From contig NZ_CP014223.1 in assembly GCF_001561955.1 (NCBI RefSeq), positions 1,302,001-1,366,000 of the forward strand: a stretch of DNA of 64,000 nucleotides. Direction: 5' to 3'. Made by a program: the position numbers and the translations under genes. Below are positions 34,633 to 43,193 of the stretch, piece by piece. Below the pieces are notes generated by a model. The model had not been told where the DNA came from. It worked only from the letters and a program-made list of their open reading frames with translations, and made no database searches. Source of the stretch: Anaerotignum propionicum DSM 1682. GTDB lineage: Bacteria > Bacillota > Clostridia > Lachnospirales > Anaerotignaceae. Numbering within the stretch: position 1 is the first letter of the stretch; the number at the start of each line of letters is the position of its first letter.

Positions 34633-36090
34633 GTGAAAAAACATATCTTGCTGATAAGTAACTTAATTATTATTTTCTCTTTAATAGCCGGTTTTATTGG
34701 AGTGGTATATAAACAGACAAAATCGTATCAAAATTTGGCTGAAGAATACCTGGCAAATATTCTTAGCATCGCAGAGGTTGATATTACAAAGCAAATTGAA
34801 AACGCCATGACAAAACCTGTGATGGTGTCAAAGACAATGGCAAACGATGAATTTTTGAAAAAATGGTTCGGCAATGAAAAGGAAAATCAAAATAGGGATG
34901 GTTATATGAATGAATTATACAGCTATCTCAATGCTTACAAGGAAAAATACGGCTATACAACGGTTTTCTGTGTATCAGAACAAACGGGAAATTATTATTT
35001 TCAAGATGGTTTAAATAAGAAACTTTCGGAAAATGATGAACATGATATTTGGTATTATAATTTTATCAAATCCGGAAATGAATACGATATTCAAATTGAT
35101 ATTAACGAAGCGGATGGCAACACCATTACTTCCTTTGTTAATTTTCGTATGGAAAGTGAAGACGGAGAACTTCTTGGTGTCATTGGAGTAGGCCTTGAAA
35201 TCTCTGATATAGAGGGCATTGTTCGTTCCTATGAAGAAAATTACAATTTATCTGTATATGTTGTGAATGTGAGAGGCTCTGAAAACTCTTTTGGTAAAGA
35301 TACGGATGTTTTTGTGAGCGAGGAGGAATTGGCAAGGCGAACAGGAATACAGAATAAAATATTAACTGATTTTTCCACTGAGCCATATATGAAATGGTTT
35401 ACCTCCCCAAATGAAAGAAAATGTATTATAACGAAATATGATGAAAACCTGGGTTGGTATTTGATTTTGGAAAAAGATACAATTTCAATCAATCGTTCCT
35501 TTCAAAAAGGAATTATGGATAATATAATTTTTATGCTTATTTCCCTCGCTGCATGCATTATGGTGACAACAGCTGTTTTTTTGAATTTTAACCATCGTAC
35601 CATTGAAATGGAAAACACAGATGAATTGACGGGGTTACCCAATAGCAAACTGTTTTATAGGCAGTATCGTTCCTTTGTGAGAAAGCATCATGAGCATAGA
35701 AAGATTATTTTTATGTTTGATATAGATAATTTCAAAGATATGAATGATACGCAGGGGCATTTATTTGGAAATGAAGTACTTGCTAAGGTGGGAGAATCAC
35801 TGAAAAAGACAGTTGAGGGCCATGGAATTGCTGCCCGATGGGGCGGAGATGAATTCATTGGTGCACTTGATACTGGGCCCCAAGAGGCAGAGGGCATACT
35901 CAAAGGATTTATGGAGGATTTAAGGAATCTGGAGAAGGAGAAAGGGTATATAGTGACTGTCAGCGTAGGTATTGCAGAAATTCATAAACCATTCAGTGCG
36001 GAGCAACTGATACAAAAGGTGGATGAAGCCGTTTATATTTCCAAGCAAAACGGAAGGAATCAAATTACAATTTATAAACCTAATCATTAA
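34633..36090 (+). CDS. Membrane diguanylate cyclase with extracellular Cache-like sensor
   Basis: 485 residues. Transmembrane helix at about 5-26, extracytoplasmic double-Cache-like sensor domain (30-290), second helix (297-318), then a GGDEF domain. The active motif is ARWGGDEFIGA with GGDEF at 404-408, preceded by DELTGLPNSKLF and FDIDNFKDMND, so catalysis looks intact. There is no RxxD inhibitory site five residues before the motif, so product inhibition may be weak. The start is GTG 34633 with GGGGAG upstream; an ATG two bases earlier is out of frame and stops at once. It stands alone, so the ligand is unknown. Confidence 0.88.
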   Translation: MKKHILLISNLIIIFSLIAGFIGVVYKQTKSYQNLAEEYLANILSIAEVDITKQIENAMTKPVMVSKTMANDEFLKKWFGNEKENQNRDGYMNELYSYLNAYKEKYGYTTVFCVSEQTGNYYFQDGLNKKLSENDEHDIWYYNFIKSGNEYDIQIDINEADGNTITSFVNFRMESEDGELLGVIGVGLEISDIEGIVRSYEENYNLSVYVVNVRGSENSFGKDTDVFVSEEELARRTGIQNKILTDFSTEPYMKWFTSPNERKCIITKYDENLGWYLILEKDTISINRSFQKGIMDNIIFMLISLAACIMVTTAVFLNFNHRTIEMENTDELTGLPNSKLFYRQYRSFVRKHHEHRKIIFMFDIDNFKDMNDTQGHLFGNEVLAKVGESLKKTVEGHGIAARWGGDEFIGALDTGPQEAEGILKGFMEDLRNLEKEKGYIVTVSVGIAEIHKPFSAEQLIQKVDEAVYISKQNGRNQITIYKPNH

Positions 36091-36117
36091 TCTCATCGTA
36101 AAATATAGTCTGAAAAA

Positions 36118-36161
36118 ACAGACCTTCTATGATTATTAAAGTCATAGAGGGTCTGTTTTTG
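36118..36161. terminator. Bidirectional terminator
   Basis: ACAGACCTTCTATGA and TCATAGAGGGTCTGT form a 15-bp stem with one mismatch, with T's downstream; it lies between the cyclase and the converging ABC-F gene. Confidence 0.8.
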
Positions 36162-36225
36162 TGAGTATAGGGGCATGGACTTCAATTTTAAATAAGGGTA
36201 TCCCATTGGAAATTGCTTTTAAAAT

Positions 36226-37692
36226 CTAAAGTATAATTTTTTTGGTTGCTACATTTTCGCAAAAAGCCTTGTCATGTTCAACAAACAAGAGGGTAGGTTT
36301 AAAATCATGAATCACTCGTTCTAATTGAATGCGTGATAGCACATCAACAAAGTTAAGGGGTTCATCCCAAATATGAATATGGGCCTTTTCACATAGGCTT
36401 TTGGCAATGAGGACCTTCTTTTTTTGACCGCCGCTGAAAACAGAGATATCTTTTTCAAACTGTATTCGAGAAAAATCTAATTTTCGTAATATTGATTTGA
36501 ATAAGCTCTCATCGATATCACATTCCTTTGCAAATTCAGTTAAATTACCGCGAAGGGTAGAGGTATCTTGTGAAATATATGAGATTTTCAGCTCTGGTGC
36601 AATATAAATGGTACCTGTATGGGAAATATTTTCCCCACAAATTAATTTTAAAATTGTTGATTTGCCTGTACCGTTTTTGCCCCATACAGATATAATATCA
36701 CCTGTATTTATGGAAAAAGAAATATGTTCACACACAATTTTTTCGCCATAATATGCTGAGACATCATCAAATGTAATCAATGTCTTACTATGATGCGTGA
36801 ATTGTTCCATTTTTAGATCTTCAGCGATTTCAATATTTTTCAATAATTTCTGTTTCTCTTCAATGCTGCTTTCCATACGTTTTTGAATAGATTTGGCTCT
36901 TTTCATGGTTTTAGCCGCTTTATGCCCAATGTAGCCTCTGTCGCAGGGGCCTTCTCCAAACTTACTTGCTTCTGTTTTATCTGACCACGATCGTTTTTCT
37001 TTTGCGGTTTTATTTAGTCTGGAAATTTCTGTTTTTAATTTCTCATTTTGAGCAATCTCATATGAATCTTGTAGCTGTTTATTTTGGTACCAAGAAGAGA
37101 AGTTTCCTTTTTGTATTTCAATGTTGTTCTTATTAATGGAAAGAATGTGATCAATACTGGAATCTAAGAAATCCCTATCATGAGAGACCAAAATAAAGCC
37201 TTTCTTTTGGCTGAGATATTTGCTTACAATTTGCCTGCCCTGGGCATCCAGATGATTGGTTGGTTCATCAATCAGCAAAAATGTATTTTCTTTTAGAAAT
37301 AAAACAGCCAGCAAAATTTTGGTTTGCTCTCCCTTTGAAAGCGTATCAAAGGTGCGATATAATACTTCATCAGATAGTTCTAAAAAGTTTAATTCTTTTA
37401 TTAATTCCCATTGTAAATAATTAGGGTAGATATCTTCTATCACATTAATTGTAAGTTGAGACATATTTTCAATGGGATAGGGAAAGTATGCCATTTCTAC
37501 TGATTTCGTAATGGTGCCTCCATATTCATAATTACCAAGTAAAAGGTTTAGAAACGTAGTTTTACCTCTGCCATTTCTGCCGGTAAAGCCTAGTTTCCAA
37601 TCAGTATCAATCTGAAAACTTACATTTTCGAAGACTGTATCATAACTTCCATCATATGAAAAAGTCAGGTTTTTAATATTTATTTGTGACAT
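36226..37692 (-). CDS. ABC-F ATPase, Lsa-type ribosomal protection family
   Basis: Soluble twin-ATPase protein, 488 residues, without membrane segments. Walker A motifs are GRNGRGKTT (38-46) and GKNGTGKST in the second half. Signature regions are TLSKGEQTKILLA and VFSGGQKKKVLIA; Walker B regions are LLIDEPTNHLD and IHIWDEPLNFVD. The inter-domain linker contains KTAKEKRSWSDKTEASK and GYIGHKAAKTMKRAKSIQ, which closely follows the Lsa/Vga group. Such proteins displace lincosamides, streptogramin A and pleuromutilins from the ribosome. An antibiotic-type attenuator in the leader supports this role. The drug spectrum cannot be read from sequence. Confidence 0.85.
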   Translation of the reverse strand: MSQINIKNLTFSYDGSYDTVFENVSFQIDTDWKLGFTGRNGRGKTTFLNLLLGNYEYGGTITKSVEMAYFPYPIENMSQLTINVIEDIYPNYLQWELIKELNFLELSDEVLYRTFDTLSKGEQTKILLAVLFLKENTFLLIDEPTNHLDAQGRQIVSKYLSQKKGFILVSHDRDFLDSSIDHILSINKNNIEIQKGNFSSWYQNKQLQDSYEIAQNEKLKTEISRLNKTAKEKRSWSDKTEASKFGEGPCDRGYIGHKAAKTMKRAKSIQKRMESSIEEKQKLLKNIEIAEDLKMEQFTHHSKTLITFDDVSAYYGEKIVCEHISFSINTGDIISVWGKNGTGKSTILKLICGENISHTGTIYIAPELKISYISQDTSTLRGNLTEFAKECDIDESLFKSILRKLDFSRIQFEKDISVFSGGQKKKVLIAKSLCEKAHIHIWDEPLNFVDVLSRIQLERVIHDFKPTLLFVEHDKAFCENVATKKIIL

Positions 37693-37701
37693 GCATTGTC
37701 C

Positions 37702-37925
37702 TCCTTAAAAAAAATAGACTGCAAGAAAGTAAATTCTTACAGCCTAAATAAAACGAGACAATACAAAAAAAGTCCGTATAATATAAGAGCTTTAAAAATG
37801 AATTACTTTCTTGCAATTTGGCACAACAAAACCAATGGTAAACCAATTGTTTGTTTGCCTAAATTATTAGCAAGAAAAGTTAATCATTTTTTCAACTCCA
37901 ATCTTCATAGTATGATTTTATATTA
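37702..37925 (-). promoter_or_regulatory. Ribosome-mediated attenuator leader of the ABC-F gene
   Basis: On the minus strand: a promoter TTGTAT-17-TAATAT (the -10 at 37920-37925), a leader ORF, and a terminator directly before the ribosome site. The terminator stem is AGGCTGTAAGAA/TTCTTGCAGTCT (37734-37745 and 37716-37727) with nine T's. A middle segment TGCAAGAAAGTAA (37803-37815) pairs perfectly over 13 nt with the terminator's 3' half plus loop (37720-37732). It can also pair with the leader ORF region (37870-37883). The two alternatives form a classic terminator/antiterminator switch. Confidence 0.75.
37867..37887 (-). CDS. Leader peptide MINFSC of the ABC-F attenuator
   Basis: A six-codon ORF (MINFSC, followed by two stop codons) has GGAG at an 8-nt spacing. 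A longer in-frame version from 37908 (MKIGVEKMINFSC) has no ribosome site. The last codons overlap the segment that competes for the antiterminator. A ribosome stalled there by an antibiotic would therefore favour readthrough into the ABC-F gene. Confidence 0.6.
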   Translation of the reverse strand: MINFSC

Positions 37926-38102
37926 CTACGATTTCAATAGAAATACAAGTTGTTTTTTATTTAGCTGTGAGGGGGCTTGAAAATTAGGTTACTGATTGCA
38001 AATAGATTTTGTTAGAGCATCATGCAGGATGATAAAAAGTCGGTGCCCTTCATTAAGTATATATCTATACAGTACAATTATTATGCAACATGAAGGAATG
38101 AA

Positions 38103-38525
38103 CTAAATAAATGTCTGTTTTTTTTGATTGCGCAACATGCCGCACTTGTTCTCTGGTAAGTAGTCGAATTGATACTTTTGATATAATAGGTCTGCAGGAT
38201 AATTTGCTATTAAACAAACATAACTGTCTTCGAGGGAATTTTCCTCAAAATACCAGTTGATCGCTTTCATAATTTCCTTGGCATATCCCTTACCTTGATA
38301 GGCCATGTCTACCATAATGTCACTTACAACGTAGGTGATACCGCCATCGCCAACAATTCTTCCAAAGCCAATCAGTTCCTCTTTATCGTAGATGGACACT
38401 GTAAATAAAGAATTTTTTAGAGCTATTTGGCTTCTATTTATATCTTTACCTCCCATTCCGGAGCGCATCCGAAGACTTACATAATCTTGTGCTGATGGTA
38501 CTTCATAAATAAGTTGCATATTCAT
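38103..38525 (-). CDS. GNAT family N-acetyltransferase
   Basis: 140 residues of the GNAT fold. Acetyl-CoA-binding motif A reads VDMAYQGKGYAKEIMKAI (about 75-92), preceded by the beta strand TYVVSDIMV. The C-terminus LYQKYQFDYLPENKCGM is the usual substrate-side strand. The start is set at the ATG at 38525, because GGAGGA lies 8 nt upstream; an in-frame ATG 18 nt further up would contain that site within the coding region. Substrate unknown. A lone gene between the ABC-F leader and uppP. Confidence 0.85.
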   Translation of the reverse strand: MNMQLIYEVPSAQDYVSLRMRSGMGGKDINRSQIALKNSLFTVSIYDKEELIGFGRIVGDGGITYVVSDIMVDMAYQGKGYAKEIMKAINWYFEENSLEDSYVCLIANYPADLLYQKYQFDYLPENKCGMLRNQKKQTFI

Positions 38526-38635
38526 CTGTTGTCCTCCAAACATCTAATAATCTTTTTTGAATCGATTTGGGTTTTACTTACCCTTTAGCATACCACATAT
38601 AAAAGCTGTATCGATCAATTTAGATTGACTTAAAT

Positions 38636-39469
38636 TTAAAGTATAGCAAAGTATGCTATCACAATGATACCAAGGATAATCCGATACCAGCCAAATACCT
38701 TGAAATCATGCTTTTTAATATATCCAAGGAGAAATTTTATGACTATAACAGATACTACAAAGGCTACTACCATACCGATGCCTAAGATAAGCAGCTCTGC
38801 ACTTGTAAAGGAAAATCCAAATTTCAGTATTTTAAGGGCACTTAAGCCAAACATAACAGGAACTGCCAGGAAAAAGGTGAATTCTGCGGCGACCACTCTT
38901 GATATACCAATCAGTAATGCACCAATAATTGTAGCTCCTGAACGAGAAGTGCCGGGAATAATGGAAAGCACTTGGAATAGTCCGATGATAAACGCTGTTT
39001 TGTAGGTGATGTCATTTAACCTTGTGGTGGTTGGCAAGCGCTTTTTATTCCATAGTTCAATTACAATAAACGCAACACCATAAAAAATTAAGGCCAGAGC
39101 AATTACCATAGGAGTGTGTAAATTGGCTTCAATATAATCGTCAAAAAGGATAGTTACAATAGCCCCAGGGACACATGCAATCACCACTTTGAACCAAAGG
39201 GAAAAGGTCTCCTTCTTTATGATAGATTGTGCTTTATTTCCAAACTGAAAGGGAAACATTTTTTTCCAAAATATCACCACAACTGCAAGGATTGCTCCAA
39301 GCTGAATTACAACAAAAAACATTTCTTTAAATGGAATGCTCATATTCAGGGCAATAAACTGGTCAACCAGAAGCATATGTCCTGTGCTGCTGATTGGCAA
39401 CCACTCAGTAATTCCCTCTACAATACCAATAAAAATAACTTTTAAAATTTCTATGAACTCAAGTGACAT
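38636..39469 (-). CDS. uppP: Undecaprenyl-diphosphatase UppP (BacA)
   Basis: Integral membrane phosphatase that dephosphorylates undecaprenyl diphosphate, recycling the lipid carrier for cell-wall synthesis; excess gives bacitracin resistance. 277 residues, normal length, about eight hydrophobic segments. The two catalytic motifs are present: GIVEGITEWLPISSTGH (16-32) and PGTSRSGATI near residue 170. AAAGGAGG lies before the ATG at 39469. Monocistronic. Confidence 0.95.
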   Translation of the reverse strand: MSLEFIEILKVIFIGIVEGITEWLPISSTGHMLLVDQFIALNMSIPFKEMFFVVIQLGAILAVVVIFWKKMFPFQFGNKAQSIIKKETFSLWFKVVIACVPGAIVTILFDDYIEANLHTPMVIALALIFYGVAFIVIELWNKKRLPTTTRLNDITYKTAFIIGLFQVLSIIPGTSRSGATIIGALLIGISRVVAAEFTFFLAVPVMFGLSALKILKFGFSFTSAELLILGIGMVVAFVVSVIVIKFLLGYIKKHDFKVFGWYRIILGIIVIAYFAIL

Positions 39470-39822
39470 TATTAAAATCCTCCTTTAAATGTAAAAAACA
39501 TATGAAAGCCAACTATGGACGGAATCAGTGTGTTTAGTTATTGGGCGTTTCTACCAAGTATACCACAATTTTATCTTAGGATACTTTAAGATTTGCGTAA
39601 TAATTTTCTACCTTTTATGAATTTCTTTTGTATTTCTTTTCGCAGCTGAAACTGTTTCAGTATGTTTTCATATGAATAATCCAGTGAGTCGAATCTTATA
39701 AGAAAATCATTTTCCGTTTATTATTTCGTGCTTTTTTGTAGGAGAAAAGGAGAATAGGTATCCTTTCTGATTCAAAAGATTTAAATTTGTCATTGGTTTT
39801 AGCAGTGCGAATTTAAATACTC

Positions 39823-39851
39823 TTGACGTATATATTTTTATGATATATTAT
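39823..39851 (+). promoter_or_regulatory. Promoter of the padR operon
   Basis: TTGACG, a 17-bp spacer and TATTAT. The -10 region and the bases after it consist of repeated ATATAT blocks around TATAAAG, a likely PadR operator. The rest of the 39470-39882 gap holds no gene. Confidence 0.6.
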
Positions 39852-39882
39852 AAAGATATATTAATCAATGGAGCGTGTATAT

Positions 39883-40443
39883 ATGAAAGAAAACACAGGG
39901 AAATCAAAATATGTGATATTGGGAATGCTTGCCCGCATGCCACAAACGGGATACAACATGAAAAAATGGATCGAGAAAGAATACAGCCATTTTTGGCAGG
40001 AGAGTTATGGTCAAATTTATCCTACATTGAAAAAATTGGTTGCCGAAGGGCTGGCTGTTCCTTCGGAAGAACAGGGAAATGGGCGAGGGCAGATTACATA
40101 TAGTATAACGGATGACGGTAGGAAAGAGCTTGATCATTGGTTGCGGAAAGCACCGGAAATAGAAAAGCTTCGATATGAAATACTGCTGAAAGTTTCCTTC
40201 GGTGAGAATACAGAGCCGAATGTGTTACTTGGGCATTTAGATGATTTTGCCACGAGAAATGAAAATATGATTCGTGATATGAAAGAGTATTTGCAGTATT
40301 TTGAACTTCTGAAAGAGCAGGGGATAGACTGTACTTATAGCCACCTGACTGCACTTTGTGGTGTTTACATCTATTCCGCAATGAGAGATTGGGCTGGGGA
40401 GGCCAAAAGAATTATTTCGGAGCGGGAGGTTGATTCTAAATGA
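39883..40443 (+). CDS. PadR family transcriptional regulator
   Basis: 186 residues. The N-terminal winged helix has YVILGMLARMPQTGYNMKKW, then SYGQIYPTLKKLVAEGLAV and the wing GRGQITYSITDDGRKEL, all typical of PadR. The C-terminal part (about 95-186) matches the Vir_act_alpha_C helical dimer domain. GGAG lies 9 nt before the ATG at 39883; an earlier ATG at 39868 has no site. Its stop overlaps the next start (ATGA), so it likely controls the redox genes downstream and itself. Confidence 0.9.
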   Translation: MKENTGKSKYVILGMLARMPQTGYNMKKWIEKEYSHFWQESYGQIYPTLKKLVAEGLAVPSEEQGNGRGQITYSITDDGRKELDHWLRKAPEIEKLRYEILLKVSFGENTEPNVLLGHLDDFATRNENMIRDMKEYLQYFELLKEQGIDCTYSHLTALCGVYIYSAMRDWAGEAKRIISEREVDSK

Positions 40444-41153
40444 GACAGCGGATTCGCAAAGGTATACTTATTTTTTCCTTACTTATGTTTCCCATAACAT
40501 TTATGCTTTTATCACCTTTTGTGATTGTAGTATCTGCGTCGAATGGTGTACTGAATGGGAGTGCAATGATTTTTGGGACACTTTTATTGTTTTCTATGGT
40601 TGGTAGTCGTCTTTTTTGTGGATGGCTTTGTCCCGGCGGTGCCTTACAGGAGCATATTACCGTGGTCAATAGTCGCCACTGGAATAGTAAAGGAAAAAAC
40701 ATGTCTAAATATATGATATGGACAATTTGGTTTTTTTTCATTGTTTATTTATGGCTGCAAAATCGTCCACTAAAGGGAAATTTTTTGTATTTTATTGAAT
40801 TTAATCTGCAATTTTTTATTATATATTCCATTGTAATGACCTTAATTTATTTGTTTACAATTATGACCGGTAGACGGGGAATGTGCCATAGTCTTTGCTG
40901 GATGGCACCTTTTATGGTAATTGGTGAAAAGCTAGGAGATTTTTTGCATATCCCCAGATTTAGACTAAAAGCAAAAGCTGAAGACTGTATTTCCTGTGGT
41001 AAATGTACCAAGAATTGTCCTATGGGTTTGGATGTAGCAGCCATGGTTAAAGAAGAGGTGACGGATTCTTACGAATGTATCAATTGTTTGGAGTGCGTGG
41101 ATGGATGTCCCAAGAAAGCAATCAGCTTCGGAATATATCAAAAACAGCGATAA
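40440..41153 (+). CDS. Membrane 4Fe-4S protein (NapH/RdxA-like)
   Basis: 237 residues. Four hydrophobic segments contain LFCGWLCPGGALQEH, the Cys-rich membrane motif of NapH/CcoG relatives. Two 4Fe-4S clusters follow at the C-terminus: CISCGKCTKNCPMG and CINCLECVDGCPKKA. Proteins of this type pass electrons across or along the membrane. It overlaps padR by 4 nt, and a flavodoxin gene follows 55 nt later, so a small electron-transfer unit is likely. Its electron donor and acceptor are unknown. Confidence 0.85.
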   Translation: MRQRIRKGILIFSLLMFPITFMLLSPFVIVVSASNGVLNGSAMIFGTLLLFSMVGSRLFCGWLCPGGALQEHITVVNSRHWNSKGKNMSKYMIWTIWFFFIVYLWLQNRPLKGNFLYFIEFNLQFFIIYSIVMTLIYLFTIMTGRRGMCHSLCWMAPFMVIGEKLGDFLHIPRFRLKAKAEDCISCGKCTKNCPMGLDVAAMVKEEVTDSYECINCLECVDGCPKKAISFGIYQKQR

Positions 41154-41208
41154 GTAATTTTAAAGCATGATATTAATATAGTAATTCAGATTAGAAAGGA
41201 GAGTTTAG

Positions 41209-41682
41209 ATGAGCACATTGGTTGTATTTTTTTCTTTTGAGGGGAACACAAAGTTGGTGGGAGATGTCATTGCCAAAACAATGAAAGCAGATACGGTGGA
41301 GTTAAAAACCAGCAAACAGTATCCAACAGAGGGATTTGGAAAGTTTTTTTGGGGAGGCAAAAGCGTTCTTTTTGGTGAGAAGCCCCAACTTATTAACGAA
41401 AGAATTGATTTGAGCAAATACGACACGGTTGTTATCGGAACACCGATTTGGGCAGGTTCTTTTGCGCCTCCAATAAAAAGTTTTATAACACAATATAAAA
41501 TGGAGGGGAAACGGATTGCCCTGTTTGCATGCCATGGTGGAGGCGGAGCAAAGAAGTGTTTTTCAAAATTGAAAGAAGCTTTTCCTGAAAATCAGTTTAT
41601 TGGAGAGATTGCTTTTGTGGAACCTAAGAAAAATTCTGAGGTGAGTTCTAATGAAGCTGCCAAGTGGGCGTCAGAACTTTAA
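41209..41682 (+). CDS. Flavodoxin family protein
   Basis: 157 residues with the FMN phosphate loop FFSFEGNTKLVGDV at the N-terminus, GTPIWAGSFAPP as the second FMN loop and ACHGGGGAKK as the third. Length and motifs fit the flavodoxin_4-like group. AAAGGAGAG precedes the ATG at 41209. It is co-oriented with padR and the 4Fe-4S membrane protein, and probably exchanges electrons with it. The next gene is on the opposite strand. Confidence 0.88.
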   Translation: MSTLVVFFSFEGNTKLVGDVIAKTMKADTVELKTSKQYPTEGFGKFFWGGKSVLFGEKPQLINERIDLSKYDTVVIGTPIWAGSFAPPIKSFITQYKMEGKRIALFACHGGGGAKKCFSKLKEAFPENQFIGEIAFVEPKKNSEVSSNEAAKWASEL

Positions 41683-41837
41683 AAAAATTTGAAATCTATA
41701 TCGGAAATTTAATGAGATGTTTTTTATTATGGAATGTAAGCTCTTTATGGGGCACAAAAAGAGGCTGCCATTTATGGTTGCCTCACTGTTTTTAATCACA
41801 ATATAGATATTTATATAGGTTTTATTTTCTGTAAGTC

Positions 41838-42083
41838 TTATTTTAATAGTTCATCTGTGGTAATATTAAATATCTTGGCGAAAGCAACAATTTCAATGTC
41901 TGTTACAAATCTTGTGCCACTTTCAATTTTTTGAATGGCATTCTTATCTAAATCAATTCCTATGAGCTGTAATTTATTTGCAAGCATTCTCTGGGATACT
42001 GTAGGGGTTATGGCTTGTCTTAATTCTTTAATTTTATTACCACAGAGATTTAATGAGCCATCCGAATTTTTATTTTTATACAT
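41838..42083 (-). CDS. XRE-type helix-turn-helix regulator
   Basis: 81 residues, essentially a single HTH_3 domain: IKELRQAITPTVSQRMLANKL through IQKIESGTRFVTDIEIVAFAKIFNI. The start is the ATG at 42083 with GGAGGTG 6 nt upstream; a longer ORF to 42170 has no site. It is divergent from a microprotein gene, with a perfect palindrome between them (42151-42169), and is likely an autoregulator. Mobile-element or small-system origin is possible. Confidence 0.8.
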   Translation of the reverse strand: MYKNKNSDGSLNLCGNKIKELRQAITPTVSQRMLANKLQLIGIDLDKNAIQKIESGTRFVTDIEIVAFAKIFNITTDELLK

Positions 42084-42150
42084 TTTCCACCTCCGTTTTG
42101 ACATCTTCTGCTTGTCAATAGCTTTATTATATGGTAAATTGTTATTATTA

Positions 42151-42169
42151 TGACATTTACTGAATGTCA
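42151..42169. promoter_or_regulatory. Palindromic operator between XRE gene and microprotein gene
   Basis: TGACATT, 5 bases, AATGTCA: perfect 7-bp arms. It overlaps the probable -35 (TTGACA on the minus strand) of the XRE gene and lies just before the AGAGGTGATG ribosome site of the plus-strand gene. Confidence 0.6.
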
Positions 42170-42184
42170 AAAGAGGTGATGTTA

Positions 42185-42316
42185 ATGATTGAATATGAAG
42201 ATATGTATTTCTTGTTGCTTAATAAAATAACAGATATTATCAAAGATTTGCAGGAAGTTCAACAACAGGCGGAAGAATTGTACATGGCGCAAGAAGATGC
42301 GAGGATAGTTGAGTAA
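42185..42316 (+). CDS. 43-residue microprotein, copy 1
   Basis: ATG 42185 with AGAGGTGAT 5 nt upstream. The product starts MIEYEDMYFLLLNKITDII and continues as an acidic amphipathic helix with a Gln-rich middle (LQEVQQQAEE), ending at TAA 42314-42316. Near-identical to the ORF at 42874-43011, including about 50 bases of almost unchanged DNA. Function unknown. Conservation of the protein frame in both copies supports that it is real. It lies divergently from the XRE regulator, sharing the operator. Confidence 0.65.
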   Translation: MIEYEDMYFLLLNKITDIIKDLQEVQQQAEELYMAQEDARIVE

Positions 42317-42501
42317 CCAACGAAAGTAAACGAATAGTTATCCGACTGAAACAAGAGCATCTACCTGATGAATTTGGATAGATGCTATTGAGTTCTTTTG
42401 ACATATTTTTTTATTGGACACATAACCTTTACAAGCAAAACAAAACTTTATTGATATGAGTTTTAATTTTTAATCTATTTTGATAATGTAGATAAGCGCA
42501 G

Positions 42502-42538
42502 AAAAGGACTTATGATATATCCGTTCATAAGTCCTTTT
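42502..42538. terminator. Bidirectional terminator
   Basis: AAAAGGACTTATGA and TCATAAGTCCTTTT: a perfect 14-bp stem with a 9-nt loop, between the first microprotein gene and the converging ribbon-helix-helix gene. Confidence 0.8.
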
Positions 42539-42588
42539 GAGTATTTCTTAATGAAAGTATAGAGGTTACAACAAAAAATCACTTTCTT

Positions 42589-42762
42589 TTATAAATCCTT
42601 TTCTTCAATTTTCATATGGTTAAGTGCATATTCACAACACTGGGCAACTAGAGAATTTACAGATATGTTATGTTCTGCTGAACATTTTGATAATCGCTCT
42701 ACCAAAGTCTTTTCTAATCTAAAAGTTTTATTTACGAATTCAGTTTTCTTTATCTCAAACAT
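42589..42762 (-). CDS. Ribbon-helix-helix-like small protein
   Basis: 57 residues. The pattern NKTFRLEKTLVERLSKCSAEHNISVNSLVAQCCEYAL fits a ribbon-helix-helix (Arc/MetJ-type) DNA-binding fold: a short strand then two helices. The ATG at 42762 has GAGGTGATATC upstream. It is divergent from the second microprotein copy, repeating the regulator/microprotein layout of the first copy but with another regulator type. Its target is unknown. Confidence 0.65.
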   Translation of the reverse strand: MFEIKKTEFVNKTFRLEKTLVERLSKCSAEHNISVNSLVAQCCEYALNHMKIEEKDL

Positions 42763-42873
42763 TGATATCACCTCACATATATAGTATAGTGCAAAGAATT
42801 ACAAATTATATACGCTGTATTTACACTTTATATTATATGTGTTACTTGATATAGTATTTTTGAGGTGATAATA

Positions 42874-43011
42874 ATGACGGATTATAAAGATATGTATTTT
42901 CTGTTGCTCAATAAAATAACAGATATTATCAAAGATTTGCAGGAAGTTCAGCAACAGGCAGAGGATATGTACTTAGCACAAGAGGATAGTGTTACAAGAA
43001 TCGTTGAGTAA
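42874..43011 (+). CDS. 45-residue microprotein, copy 2
   Basis: ATG 42874 with GAGGTGATAATA upstream. The product starts MTDYKDMYFLLLNKITDII, differs from copy 1 at a few positions and has two extra residues near the C-terminus (EDSVTRIVE). As in copy 1, a regulator gene lies divergently upstream. A terminator follows at 43055. Unknown function; possibly a small membrane-surface or regulator-binding peptide. Confidence 0.65.
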   Translation: MTDYKDMYFLLLNKITDIIKDLQEVQQQAEDMYLAQEDSVTRIVE

Positions 43012-43054
43012 CTTGATAAAAAAAGTTCATATCTACAATTAAAAAGGGAGAGTA

Positions 43055-43100
43055 AAAACAAGAGTATTTGCCGTTAACTAGGTAGAAATACTCTTGTTTT
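43055..43100 (+). terminator. Terminator after microprotein copy 2
   Basis: AAAACAAGAGTATTT and AAATACTCTTGTTTT: a perfect 15-bp stem with a 16-nt loop. Confidence 0.8.
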
Positions 43101-43193
43101 TCCGCATCTATTTATTGTTTCTTATACAATAATTTTTATAGGAGTGAGGCGGTACCAATATAGACGTAATGTTATTATTGGAAATATATAAAT

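Noticed and set aside
37696-37980. 94-codon plus-strand ORF
   Set aside because: It covers the ABC-F leader, has no ribosome site and would run antisense through the attenuator pairings.
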